From positions 1-33,278 of the forward strand of contig JAFGFX010000086.1 in NCBI GenBank assembly GCA_016930855.1: a DNA stretch of 33,278 nucleotides, written 5' to 3'. The DNA is from Sedimentisphaerales bacterium. Its GTDB lineage: Bacteria; Planctomycetota; Phycisphaerae; Sedimentisphaerales; SM23-30. Positions 8,111-15,337 of this stretch are shown one piece after another (positions within the stretch are counted from its first letter, which is position 1; each line of letters begins with the position of its first letter). The translations under genes and the position numbers were made by a program. The notes beneath the pieces were generated by a model. It made no database searches. It was not told the DNA's origin and saw only the letters and a program-made list of their open reading frames with translations.

Positions 8111-9640
8111 GTGGCCTACATCTCTCATGACATCGCCTTGATCTTCCCGCCGATCCGCACCTGGGACCGGCCGCGGAATTTCCCCACGGGACCGGGGCTA
8201 ATCGCCGCCCGCCTGCGCAGCAGCGGTTATCGCGTATCCGTGATCGACGTCAACGGCCTGCGGCTTAGCGACGAGGAGGTCCTCGAGCGCATCCGGCAGG
8301 TCGATCCGGCGGTCATCGGCATCGGCGGCCTGATCACCACCTACGGCTGGATCAAACGATTAACCCCGCAAATCCGCGGCCTGCGACCCGACCGCCCCAT
8401 CGTCCTGGGCGGCTCGGTCGGCACCAGCATCATCGAGACGGCGCTGGCGAACCTGGACATCGACGTGATCGCCGTGGGCGAGGCCGACGAGACCATCCTG
8501 GAACTCATGCCGGCCCTGCTCGCCTCCGGCCGATCGACGGAGCCGCTGGAAGCAATCGCCGGCCTGGCATTCCGCCGGGACGGCCAGGTCGTCCGCACGG
8601 CGGACCGGCCCCTGCTTAAAGACCTTGACATCCTGCCCTATCCGGCCTGGGACCTGTTCCCCATGGAGGTGTACCTGGCCAATCCGATCGTGGGGGTGGG
8701 CAGGGACATCGACATCATCAGCTCGCGGGGCTGCCCGTTTGCCTGCGCCTACTGCTACCGCATCTTCGGCCGCCGCTACCGGGCCCGCAGCGCCGCGCAC
8801 GTCGTCGGCGAGATGGAGGCACTCCAGCGTAATTACGAGGTGGATTTCATCAGCTTCCAGGACGACTGCTTCGTGGTGGACAAGCAGCGGGCCTATGACA
8901 TCTGCGACCTGATCGACCGCAACCGCCGCCTGGCGTCGCTGCGCTGGAGCTGCACGGGCCGGGTGACCGTCTGCGACCGGGACCTGCTGGACCGCATGCG
9001 GGCCAGCGGCTGCGTGTCGGTCAGCTACGGCATCGAAAGCGGCTCGGAGAGCATTCTGGCGGCCATGAGGAAAAACGCCAGCCTGGCCCAGGCCGCCCGG
9101 GCGATCGAGAACACGCGGGCGGCGGGTCTGCGTTGTCCGGTGTCGTTCATGATCGGCTATCCCGGCGAGACCCGCCAAACGGTCATGGAGACGGTCGAGT
9201 TCTGCCGGCGGGTGAACATCCCGCTAACGTCGCTGATGTTCACCTGCCCCTATCCGGGCACCGAACTGTACGAGCAGGTCAAGGATACGCCCCGCTTTCG
9301 CCGGCAGTTCGCCGGCGAGGAGGATTTCGTCCGCCGCCTGGGCGATGCCGTGGACCTGACGGTCAATTTGACCGAGCTGGAGGACGCACAACTGACCGCC
9401 CTGCGGGACGAGGCCCTCAATCTGGCCCGGCAACAGTACCGGCCGCCCTCGCCGGCCGAACGCGACGCCCAGGAACGAAGCCTCTACGGCGAAGCCCTCT
9501 ATGCCAAGGCCCGCGAGCAACTGGAAACCGACGCTTTGAAGGAACATCGCCGCCGGCACGGATTCAATGAGTCGCTCGATTCGGAATCGCATTTGCCCAA
9601 TCCCTCCCAGGAGCCGTTCCATGCCGCAGGTCCGCAATGA
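8111..9640 (+). CDS. B12-binding-domain radical SAM protein, unknown reaction
   Basis: This 509-residue protein has two parts. Residues about 6-140 form a Rossmann-like domain of the cobalamin-binding type (LIFPPIRTWDRPRNFPTGPGLIA..., VLGGSVGTS, VIAVGEADETILEL) but show no DxHxxG motif, so cobalamin, if bound, is probably base-off without the usual His. Residues about 200-430 are a radical SAM barrel with SSRGCPFACAYCYRIFG, giving cluster ligands Cys208, Cys212 and Cys215. YGIESGSESIL and SFMIGYPGET are the expected later barrel motifs. The start is GTG at 8111 with AGGAG 5 nt upstream. The 3' end overlaps neuB by 20 bp, so it is translated within the sialic-type operon. The reaction is unknown; such enzymes often do methylations, cyclisations or sugar/lipid modifications. 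Confidence 0.85.
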   Translation: MAYISHDIALIFPPIRTWDRPRNFPTGPGLIAARLRSSGYRVSVIDVNGLRLSDEEVLERIRQVDPAVIGIGGLITTYGWIKRLTPQIRGLRPDRPIVLGGSVGTSIIETALANLDIDVIAVGEADETILELMPALLASGRSTEPLEAIAGLAFRRDGQVVRTADRPLLKDLDILPYPAWDLFPMEVYLANPIVGVGRDIDIISSRGCPFACAYCYRIFGRRYRARSAAHVVGEMEALQRNYEVDFISFQDDCFVVDKQRAYDICDLIDRNRRLASLRWSCTGRVTVCDRDLLDRMRASGCVSVSYGIESGSESILAAMRKNASLAQAARAIENTRAAGLRCPVSFMIGYPGETRQTVMETVEFCRRVNIPLTSLMFTCPYPGTELYEQVKDTPRFRRQFAGEEDFVRRLGDAVDLTVNLTELEDAQLTALRDEALNLARQQYRPPSPAERDAQERSLYGEALYAKAREQLETDALKEHRRRHGFNESLDSESHLPNPSQEPFHAAGPQ

Positions 9641-10814
9641 ATTGCCGTGGCCACCGGGGCAGCCGGGGCAAAGCCGGCCGTACGTCATTGCCGAGGCGGG
9701 CGTCAACCACAACGGCCGGATCGAGATGGCGTCTCAACTGATCGACGCCGCCCGGCGGGCGGGGGCCGACTGCGTCAAGTTCCAGGCCTACAGTACCTCG
9801 GAACTGGTCACCCGCTCCTCCGCCAAGGCCGACTACCAACAGGCCTGCGGCCCCGCCGGGGAAAGCCAGTTCGAGATGCTTCAGCGCTATGAGCTACCGG
9901 TCGAGGCCTTCGGCCGGCTGAAGGCATATTGCGACAAGCAAGGCCTGGATTTTCTGGTGACGCCCTTTTCACCCCGCTGGGTGAATCTGCTGGAGGAACT
10001 GCACGTCAGCGCCTACAAGATCGGCTCGGGCAACCTGTGCCATCCGGACCTGCTGGAGGCCGTGGGGCGAACCGGCAAGTGCGTGTTCGTCTCCAAGGGC
10101 ATGGCGAGCCTGGCCCAATCCGATCGGGCCCTGCAGGCGCTGCGCCGGGCGGGCTGTAGCTGGATCTGCCTGCTCCACTGCATCAGCTCCTACCCGACGC
10201 CGATAGAGGACGCCCACCTGCGGACCATCGGCATGCTCGCTGCGCATACCGGCCTGCCGATTGGGTTCTCCGATCACACGCGCCAGATCGAAACGGGACT
10301 GCTGGCGGTCAACGCGACGGCCGTCGTCCTGGAGAAACATCTGACCCTGGATAACACGCTGGCCGGGCCCGATCACGCCATGAGTCTAACACCCGACCAG
10401 TTGGCCGAATATATCCGCCTGGCCCGTCATCTGGGAACAATCCCCCCCGAAAAACGCCAGCGATACATTGACCAGGACGAGCATCTGGCGGCGATGTGGG
10501 CCGTCGCCGCCGGCGACGCTCTAACGGAGCCGCTGCCTGCCGAACGCCGACTCAAAACGGTCGCGGGCCTGAGCGTGGTGGCCGCCTACCCCATCGGCCG
10601 GGGCACTATGATCGCGCCGGCCATGCTGACGATCAAGCGGCCCGGCAGCGGCATCCCCCCTGATCAACGCCATCTAATCATCGGCCGCATTGCGGCCAGG
10701 GACATCGGTGAGGATCAACCAATCGAATGGGACGACATCGACAAGGACACCGGCCCGGCAGCCGCGCCGGGATCGGCCGGCAGTCCCAGAATCTCGAAGG
10801 TGGAGAACCTGTGA
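9621..10814 (+). CDS. neuB: N-acetylneuraminate (nonulosonate) synthase
   Basis: This 397-residue enzyme condenses phosphoenolpyruvate with ManNAc, or a related aldose, to form a nonulosonic acid. The TIM barrel has YVIAEAGVNHNG (residues 21-32), CVKFQAYST (51-59), FLVTPFS (111-117), KIGSGNL (133-139) and the metal-ligand pair GFSDHT (His219) and LEKHLTLD (His240), then GPDHAMSL. A C-terminal SAF/antifreeze-like domain (about residues 310-372, VAGLSVVAAYPIGRGTMI) closes the dimer active site in this family. The ATG at 9621 has AGGAG 7 nt upstream; an in-frame ATG at 9567 lies deeper inside the previous gene and lacks this. The stop overlaps the next gene as GTGA. Confidence 0.93.
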   Translation: MPQVRNELPWPPGQPGQSRPYVIAEAGVNHNGRIEMASQLIDAARRAGADCVKFQAYSTSELVTRSSAKADYQQACGPAGESQFEMLQRYELPVEAFGRLKAYCDKQGLDFLVTPFSPRWVNLLEELHVSAYKIGSGNLCHPDLLEAVGRTGKCVFVSKGMASLAQSDRALQALRRAGCSWICLLHCISSYPTPIEDAHLRTIGMLAAHTGLPIGFSDHTRQIETGLLAVNATAVVLEKHLTLDNTLAGPDHAMSLTPDQLAEYIRLARHLGTIPPEKRQRYIDQDEHLAAMWAVAAGDALTEPLPAERRLKTVAGLSVVAAYPIGRGTMIAPAMLTIKRPGSGIPPDQRHLIIGRIAARDIGEDQPIEWDDIDKDTGPAAAPGSAGSPRISKVENL

Positions 10815-12100
10815 GTCATGCCCAGAAAAAACACGTAGGGTTTGTAGCCACCCGCCTGGCCGGCAACGACGGGGTCTCGCTGGAATGCGCCAAATGGGCC
10901 TCGGTCTTCGAGCGGGAGGGATTTTCCTGTTTCTACTATGCCGGCGAGCTGGACCGGCCGCCGGAGCGGTCGCTGCCGGTGCCGGAGGCGCACTTCCAGC
11001 ACCCGGCGATCCGGCAACTGCAGGAGGAATGCTTCGGCGCCGCCCGGCGCCGCCGGGAGGTGACCCGTCAGATCCAGCAGCTCAAGGACCTTTTAAAAGA
11101 AAGCCTCTATGCCTTCCTGGAACGATTCGATATTTCTCTGCTGGTCATCGAGAACGCCCTGACGATCCCGATGAACCTGCCGCTGGGTCTGGGGCTGACC
11201 GAGCTGATCAGCGAGACCGGCATCCCCACGATCGCCCATCACCACGATTTCTTCTGGGAGCGGCAGCGGTTCTTGAGCAACTGCGTCTGGGACTACCTGA
11301 ACATGGCCTTTCCGCCGCACCTGCCCAGCATCCGCCACGTGGTGATCAACTCCAGCGCCGACAACCAGCTCAGCCTGCGCACGGGGATCTCGCCGACGCT
11401 GATCCCCAACGTCATGGACTTCGAGTCGCCGCCGCCCGCGCCGAATCACTACGCGGCGGACATCCGGGCGTCCCTGGGCATCGCCCGGGGCGAATACTTC
11501 GTGCTGCAGCCGACCCGGATCATCCGCCGCAAGGGGATCGAGCACGCCGTCGAGCTGGTCAGTCGGCTGGGGTTGCCGGCCCGTCTAATAATCTCCCACG
11601 CCGCCGGCGACGAAGGCCACGAGTACGAGCAGCGAATCCGCAGTTACGCCCGCCTGCTGCAAACGAACACGCTGTTCGTCTCCGATCTGATCCGGCAGCA
11701 GCGCGGCCGCACGCAAGAGGGCCAAAAGCAATACACCCCCTTCGACATCTACCCCTATTGCGACCTGGTGACCTATCCGTCCGACTTCGAGGGGTTCGGC
11801 AACGCCTTCCTGGAGGCGGTCTATTTCCGCAAACCCCTCGTGCTCAACACCTACTCGATCTACACCTACGACATCAAACCGAAGGGCTTCCGGGCGATCG
11901 AGCTGCACGGCTACGTCACCGAGGAAAGCCTCCAGCAGACCCGCTCGGTGCTGCAGGATGAGCACCTGCGTCGGGAGATGGTCGATCACAATTACCAGCT
12001 CGCCCGGCGCTACTACTCATATGCCGTGCTGCGCTGCCGCCTGCGGTCGCTCATCCACGACTGCCTCGGTGTTAGATACGCCGGCCTCGACGCCGGATAA
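10811..12100 (+). CDS. GT4-like glycosyltransferase
   Basis: This 429-residue protein has the GT-B architecture. The N-terminal domain starts HVGFVATRLAGNDGVSLE, and a linker HHHDFFWERQRF is followed by INSSADNQLSLRTG. The C-terminal domain has VLQPTRIIRRKGIEHAVELV (the usual donor-site Arg/Lys loop) and the EX7E motif in EGFGNAFLEAVYFRKPLVLN. These features fit a retaining family 4 glycosyltransferase that uses a nucleotide sugar. The GTG start overlaps the neuB stop (GTGA) and has GGTGGAG just upstream. The sequence does not reveal donor or acceptor. CMP-sialic-type donors usually need other GT families, so this enzyme may add a different sugar of the same glycan. Confidence 0.85.
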   Translation: MSHAQKKHVGFVATRLAGNDGVSLECAKWASVFEREGFSCFYYAGELDRPPERSLPVPEAHFQHPAIRQLQEECFGAARRRREVTRQIQQLKDLLKESLYAFLERFDISLLVIENALTIPMNLPLGLGLTELISETGIPTIAHHHDFFWERQRFLSNCVWDYLNMAFPPHLPSIRHVVINSSADNQLSLRTGISPTLIPNVMDFESPPPAPNHYAADIRASLGIARGEYFVLQPTRIIRRKGIEHAVELVSRLGLPARLIISHAAGDEGHEYEQRIRSYARLLQTNTLFVSDLIRQQRGRTQEGQKQYTPFDIYPYCDLVTYPSDFEGFGNAFLEAVYFRKPLVLNTYSIYTYDIKPKGFRAIELHGYVTEESLQQTRSVLQDEHLRREMVDHNYQLARRYYSYAVLRCRLRSLIHDCLGVRYAGLDAG

Positions 12101-12153
12101 TCAGGCTGTCGCGCCGGACAGCGGCTCCAAACCGGCCCAAGGACGGATCGTTC

Positions 12154-13308
12154 ATGCCGCCGACCAAACACAAACGGATCGTCGCCGTCGTCACCGGGGC
12201 CCGCTCGGACTACGGGATCCTCCGGCCGGTCCTGAGCGCCATCGCCGCCCATCCCCGCATGGAGCTCAAGCTGCTGGTCACCGGCATGCACCTGCTGCGC
12301 CGGTTCGGCTATACGGTCCGGCAGATCGAGCAAGACGGCTGGCCCATCGCCGGCCGGATCCGCCTGCAGGGCGAGCGGGACGATCCGATAACCCAGGGCC
12401 GCGGCCTGGGCCGGGCCATTACGGGCCTGACCGACGCCCTGGCCGCCTGCCGGGCACAGATCGTGCTGGTGCTGGGCGACCGGATCGAGGCCTTCGCCGC
12501 CGCCGCCGCCGCCACGGCCAGCAACCGCATCCTGGCCCACATCCACGGCGGCGACGCGGCCGTTGGGGTCCAGGACGACGCCTACCGCCACGCGATTACG
12601 AAGCTGGCGCACGTGCATTTTGCCGCGTCCAGCGAGGCCAAACGGCGGCTCAAGCGGCTGGGAGAGCCCGATTTTCGTATTTATCAGACCGGCTCACCCG
12701 CGGTCGATAATTTATCCCGGTTGATTTGCCGGGACGAGCGGCTGCTGGGCGAATGGGCCGGTTTCGATGTCCGCGAGGATTTTCTCCTGGTTCTGCAGCA
12801 TCCCGCCGGCGGCTCGGGTGTAGAGGAGGAAAGGCGGATGAGGCAAACCTTGGCCGCCTGCCGCCATAAAGACATGTATACCATAGCTTTATATCCCAAC
12901 AGCGATCCGGGCTTTTCCGGGATCCTGCGGGCCGCCCGGCGGGAAAGCCGCCGGAAGCGATTCCGACTGCTCAGGAGCGTGCCACGGGAGATCTATCTGG
13001 GCCTCTTGGAGCGCTGCCGGATATTGGTGGGCAACAGTTCCAGTGGTTTAATTGAGGCGGGTTACCTAAATGTCGATGTTATCAACGTCGGACCGCGTCA
13101 GCTCGGCAGGCCGCGTAGCCCGAACGTTCGGGATGTCCCCTACGGCCCGCCGGTGAACAAGGCCGTCGCCGAGGCCTTGGGGCGGCGCCGAACGCCTCGC
13201 CGCCGCCGATCGCTGTATGGAGACGGCAACAGTGGCCGCCGGATCGCCGCGATCCTGGCCCGGCTGCCGGACGATGCTTGTTGGAGGCAAAAACGGATTG
13301 CCTATTGA
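12154..13308 (+). CDS. neuC: Hydrolysing UDP-GlcNAc 2-epimerase (ManNAc-forming)
   Basis: This 384-residue GT-B-like enzyme is of the NeuC/LegG type. It releases UDP and ManNAc (or a diacetyl analogue) as substrate for NeuB. Signatures are VTGARSDYGILRPVL (13-27), LLVTGMHL (40-47), LGDRIEAFA (107-115, Asp109 and Glu112), HIHGGDAAVG (129-138), DDAYRHAITKLAHVHFA (141-157, Asp141) and the UDP-site motif LVGNSSSGLIEAGY late in the protein. Homologues I know read HIEGGE or HIHGGE where this one has HIHGGD. It is the last gene of the operon, 53 bp after the glycosyltransferase gene. The C-terminus is unusually Arg-rich (RRRTPRRRRSLYG). No LegB/LegC/LegH-type genes accompany it, which favours the Neu5Ac route. 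Confidence 0.9.
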   Translation: MPPTKHKRIVAVVTGARSDYGILRPVLSAIAAHPRMELKLLVTGMHLLRRFGYTVRQIEQDGWPIAGRIRLQGERDDPITQGRGLGRAITGLTDALAACRAQIVLVLGDRIEAFAAAAAATASNRILAHIHGGDAAVGVQDDAYRHAITKLAHVHFAASSEAKRRLKRLGEPDFRIYQTGSPAVDNLSRLICRDERLLGEWAGFDVREDFLLVLQHPAGGSGVEEERRMRQTLAACRHKDMYTIALYPNSDPGFSGILRAARRESRRKRFRLLRSVPREIYLGLLERCRILVGNSSSGLIEAGYLNVDVINVGPRQLGRPRSPNVRDVPYGPPVNKAVAEALGRRRTPRRRRSLYGDGNSGRRIAAILARLPDDACWRQKRIAY

Positions 13309-13363
13309 GGCCGTTAAGCGAATTCGAGGCGAACGGCCAGGCCCGGGAGTTTTTACGCCCGGG
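13309..13363 (+). terminator. Two stacked inverted repeats after neuC (weak terminator or processing site)
   Basis: Directly after the neuC stop, GGCCGTT (13309-13315) pairs with AACGGCC (13332-13338). CCCGGG (13342-13347) can then pair with CCCGGG (13358-13363) around a T-rich loop. No T-run follows, so this is not a classical intrinsic terminator. It may separate the glycosylation operon from the HDOD gene. Confidence 0.35.
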
Positions 13364-13398
13364 TGGCGAATTTTGCCAGAGCCTATAAGGGAGTAAAC

Positions 13399-14247
13399 GT
13401 GACTGCATCACCAGCCGAAAAGATTGCCGGTAAAATCCCTGAGCTGTCCACCCTGCCGCAGGTGACCATGCGGATCATCCAGGTCGTTCAGGATCCGCGC
13501 AGCACGGCGAACGACCTGCACAAGATTGTATGCAACGATCCGGCGCTGTCCGCCCGGGTTCTGCGGGTCGTGAATTCCGCCTTTTACGGCCTGCCCGGCC
13601 AGATCGGCAGCATCGACCGGGCCATCATGCTTTTGGGCCTCAACGCCGTGAAAAACATCGCCATCGCCGCCTCGCTTTCGAAGATGTTCAAGAAGCTGAC
13701 CCCCTGCGACGACCTGACCGGCAGGGACCTCTGGACCCACAGTGTCGCCGTGGGCGCCACCAACAAGCTGATCACCACGGCCATGGGCCTGGCCCTGCCG
13801 GACGAGGCCTTCCTGGCGGGCTTGATCCACGACATCGGGCTGGTGGTCGAATTGCAGGCCGAAGGCAGCGAGCTGATCCAGATCGTCCAGCAGACCAAGG
13901 CGGGGCTAACCTTTTGCCAGGCCGAGCACAACGTGCTGGGCACCGATCATCAGGAAATCGGCATGGTCCTCACCCAGCGCTGGAAGTTCCCCCGCTCATT
14001 CCAGTACGTGGCCGGCTACCATCACCGCCCCGGGGACCTGGCCCAGGAAAACCGGCTGCTGGCCGTGGTGACGCACCTGTCGGACTGCATCTGTGCCCGG
14101 CGGGAACTGGGGATCCAGATCACCGTGGCCGGCAAATGCCCCGAGCCGGAATTCGTCCGGGAAATCGGGCTGCCCCAGGCCAAGCTGGAAGAAATCTCCG
14201 AGATGATCGAAAGCGAGCTGGAGACCGTGCGGTCGCTGATCGAGTAG
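13399..14247 (+). CDS. HDOD domain signalling protein
   Basis: This 282-residue, single-domain HDOD protein is from a family of HD-related, usually non-catalytic output or scaffold domains in chemotaxis, motility and c-di-GMP signalling. Hallmarks are IPELSTLPQVTMRIIQVVQDP near the start, IVCNDPALSARVLRVVNSAFYG, IDRAIMLLGLNAVKNIAIA, then LWTHSVAVGATNKLI and AGLIHDIGLVVEL, where the HD pair is retained. HHRPGDL marks the third conserved histidine region. The GTG at 13399 is chosen because AAGGGAG lies 5 nt upstream; an earlier in-frame GTG at 13363 falls in the repeat region. A PilZ gene follows after a 331-bp gap containing a strong terminator, so the two are separate units. It has no receiver domain, unlike the REC-HDOD protein at 29683. 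Confidence 0.88.
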   Translation: MTASPAEKIAGKIPELSTLPQVTMRIIQVVQDPRSTANDLHKIVCNDPALSARVLRVVNSAFYGLPGQIGSIDRAIMLLGLNAVKNIAIAASLSKMFKKLTPCDDLTGRDLWTHSVAVGATNKLITTAMGLALPDEAFLAGLIHDIGLVVELQAEGSELIQIVQQTKAGLTFCQAEHNVLGTDHQEIGMVLTQRWKFPRSFQYVAGYHHRPGDLAQENRLLAVVTHLSDCICARRELGIQITVAGKCPEPEFVREIGLPQAKLEEISEMIESELETVRSLIE

Positions 14248-14282
14248 GCGGCCGTACGCCGCCCGGCCCGAGCGAATGAGAA

Positions 14283-14353
14283 GCCGTTTCACGACCTACC
14301 CTCAACGGTGGTATTACTGCTGATAACGCCGGTTGACGAGGTTGTGAAACGGC
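14283..14353. other. 71-nt long hairpin element in the intergenic region
   Basis: The outer arms GCCGTTTCACGACCT (14283-14297) and AGGTTGTGAAACGGC (14339-14353) pair over 15 bp with a single G-U. Inside, TCAACGGTGGTATTA (14302-14316) pairs with TGATAACGCCGGTTGA (14321-14336), with one bulge and one G-A mismatch, closing on the tetraloop CTGC. The asymmetric ACCC/CG internal loop joins the two helices. It begins 36 nt after the HDOD stop and lies upstream of the terminator at 14399. Possible identities are a structured 3' UTR, a small RNA or a miniature inverted-repeat element. Confidence 0.7.
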
Positions 14354-14398
14354 CTCTAGAGAAACGAATCAACCATCGGAATCAGGAGGCATTCCGTC

Positions 14399-14428
14399 AG
14401 ACGGTCGCCTGCGCGGCCGTCTTTTTTT
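14399..14428 (+). terminator. Rho-independent terminator
   Basis: AGACGG (14399-14404) pairs with CCGTCT (14417-14422), followed by an uninterrupted run of T to 14428. It should end the HDOD transcript. The 331-bp gap 14248-14578 contains this terminator, the long hairpin and, at its end, the GGAGG-type ribosome binding site of the PilZ gene; I see no other feature there. Confidence 0.8.
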
Positions 14429-14578
14429 GCGCGGCAGAAGCTCCGGAATCCCCGCCGCTCGGCTTTTTCCCTTTTTGACGATTTTTCCATAAATTCGCCC
14501 TTCGATCCGCCCGAAACATAGCAGGGAGAAACAGGGGCTAGATCCTCGTGTCGCCTGGTTTGCGGAGGAAGGTTTAAC

Positions 14579-14974
14579 ATGTCAGCTGCTTCGGACCGTC
14601 GCCGAGAACGTCGGATTCGCTTTTCCTGGCCGCTGTGGTTCGGGTACGATCCCAACGGCCAACTCCTGCAGGGCAAGGTCGCCGATTTGAGTCGAAGCGG
14701 CGTGGCATTTCTGACCGCCCACGATCAAGCCCCGGCGCCGGGATCCCACGTACTGACCCGTTTCAGTTATCCGCTCGAACGCGACACCCGATTCGCCATG
14801 GGAAGCTATCTTCATTGGGCCGAAGTGCTCCGTTGCGACGAGGCGGCCTACGGCCAGAGGCGGGTGGCCATGCGCCTGCACCAGCCGCTGCCCGGTGAAT
14901 TCGCTCCCGTCGACCGAACGCCCGACAAGGCCGAAGCCCCGGAGCCCGCCGCCGAGCAGTTGTGTTCCGTATAA
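14579..14974 (+). CDS. PilZ domain protein (c-di-GMP receptor)
   Basis: This 131-residue protein is a stand-alone PilZ domain. The two c-di-GMP-binding motifs are both present: the arginine motif in DRRRERRIRF (residues 6-15, RxxxR) and the D-x-S-x-x-G motif in DLSRSGVAF (Asp36, Ser38, Gly41). The barrel continues to about residue 110 with YLHWAEVLRCDE and RRVAMRLHQPLP. The last 25 residues are Pro/Ala/Glu-rich and probably disordered. Its small size suggests an adaptor that passes the c-di-GMP signal to a partner. GGAGGAAGG lies close to the ATG. It stands in its own unit, after the terminator at 14399. Confidence 0.9.
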   Translation: MSAASDRRRERRIRFSWPLWFGYDPNGQLLQGKVADLSRSGVAFLTAHDQAPAPGSHVLTRFSYPLERDTRFAMGSYLHWAEVLRCDEAAYGQRRVAMRLHQPLPGEFAPVDRTPDKAEAPEPAAEQLCSV

Positions 14975-15107
14975 CGCCCCGGCCGCCGGAATCCGCGCCG
15001 AGGGAAAATCGCCCGCCGGCATCCCACTTACCGGACCGTCACCCCGTCACGACCGGCACAACCTGCCAGTTTCTTTAGGCAATCCTCCGGCGTCGGCCGC
15101 CGGGAAT

Positions 15108-15136
15108 TTGCCCATCTTTCCAACATATTTTATACT
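15108..15136 (+). promoter_or_regulatory. Promoter for the alpha/beta-hydrolase-like gene
   Basis: TTGCCC (15108-15113) and TATACT (15131-15136) are separated by exactly 17 nt. The predicted start near 15143 leaves a leader of about 195 nt before the ATG at 15338. The 363-bp gap 14975-15337 holds this promoter and otherwise no gene or clear element. Confidence 0.6.
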
Positions 15137-15337
15137 GAACCAGAAGCCCCAGCGCCGTTGGGCATGACCGCATACACCGCCTCGATCCGCAGCACCAAGG
15201 GAGCATCGATCCACGGTTGCCCCGGAACCCTTGGCCGGGCTCGGCGAATCGGCGGTCCCGGATGCGGGCGGTGAGGCCCGTTATCGGGCGCTGAGCGATC
15301 CCGAATCAACGTCCGGATCATCGGAAAGGGTACGAAC

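Noticed and set aside
14356-14490. Minus-strand 44-codon ORF (starts MEKSSKREKAERRGF) with GAAGG 8 nt upstream
   Set aside because: It runs through the plus-strand terminator stem and poly-T, has no recognisable homology, and could be chance; noted because its start has a fair ribosome binding site.
15164-15274. 36-codon plus ORF in the leader of the hydrolase-fold gene
   Set aside because: No Shine-Dalgarno, Arg/Gly-rich composition typical of random GC-rich frames, and no similarity that I recognise.
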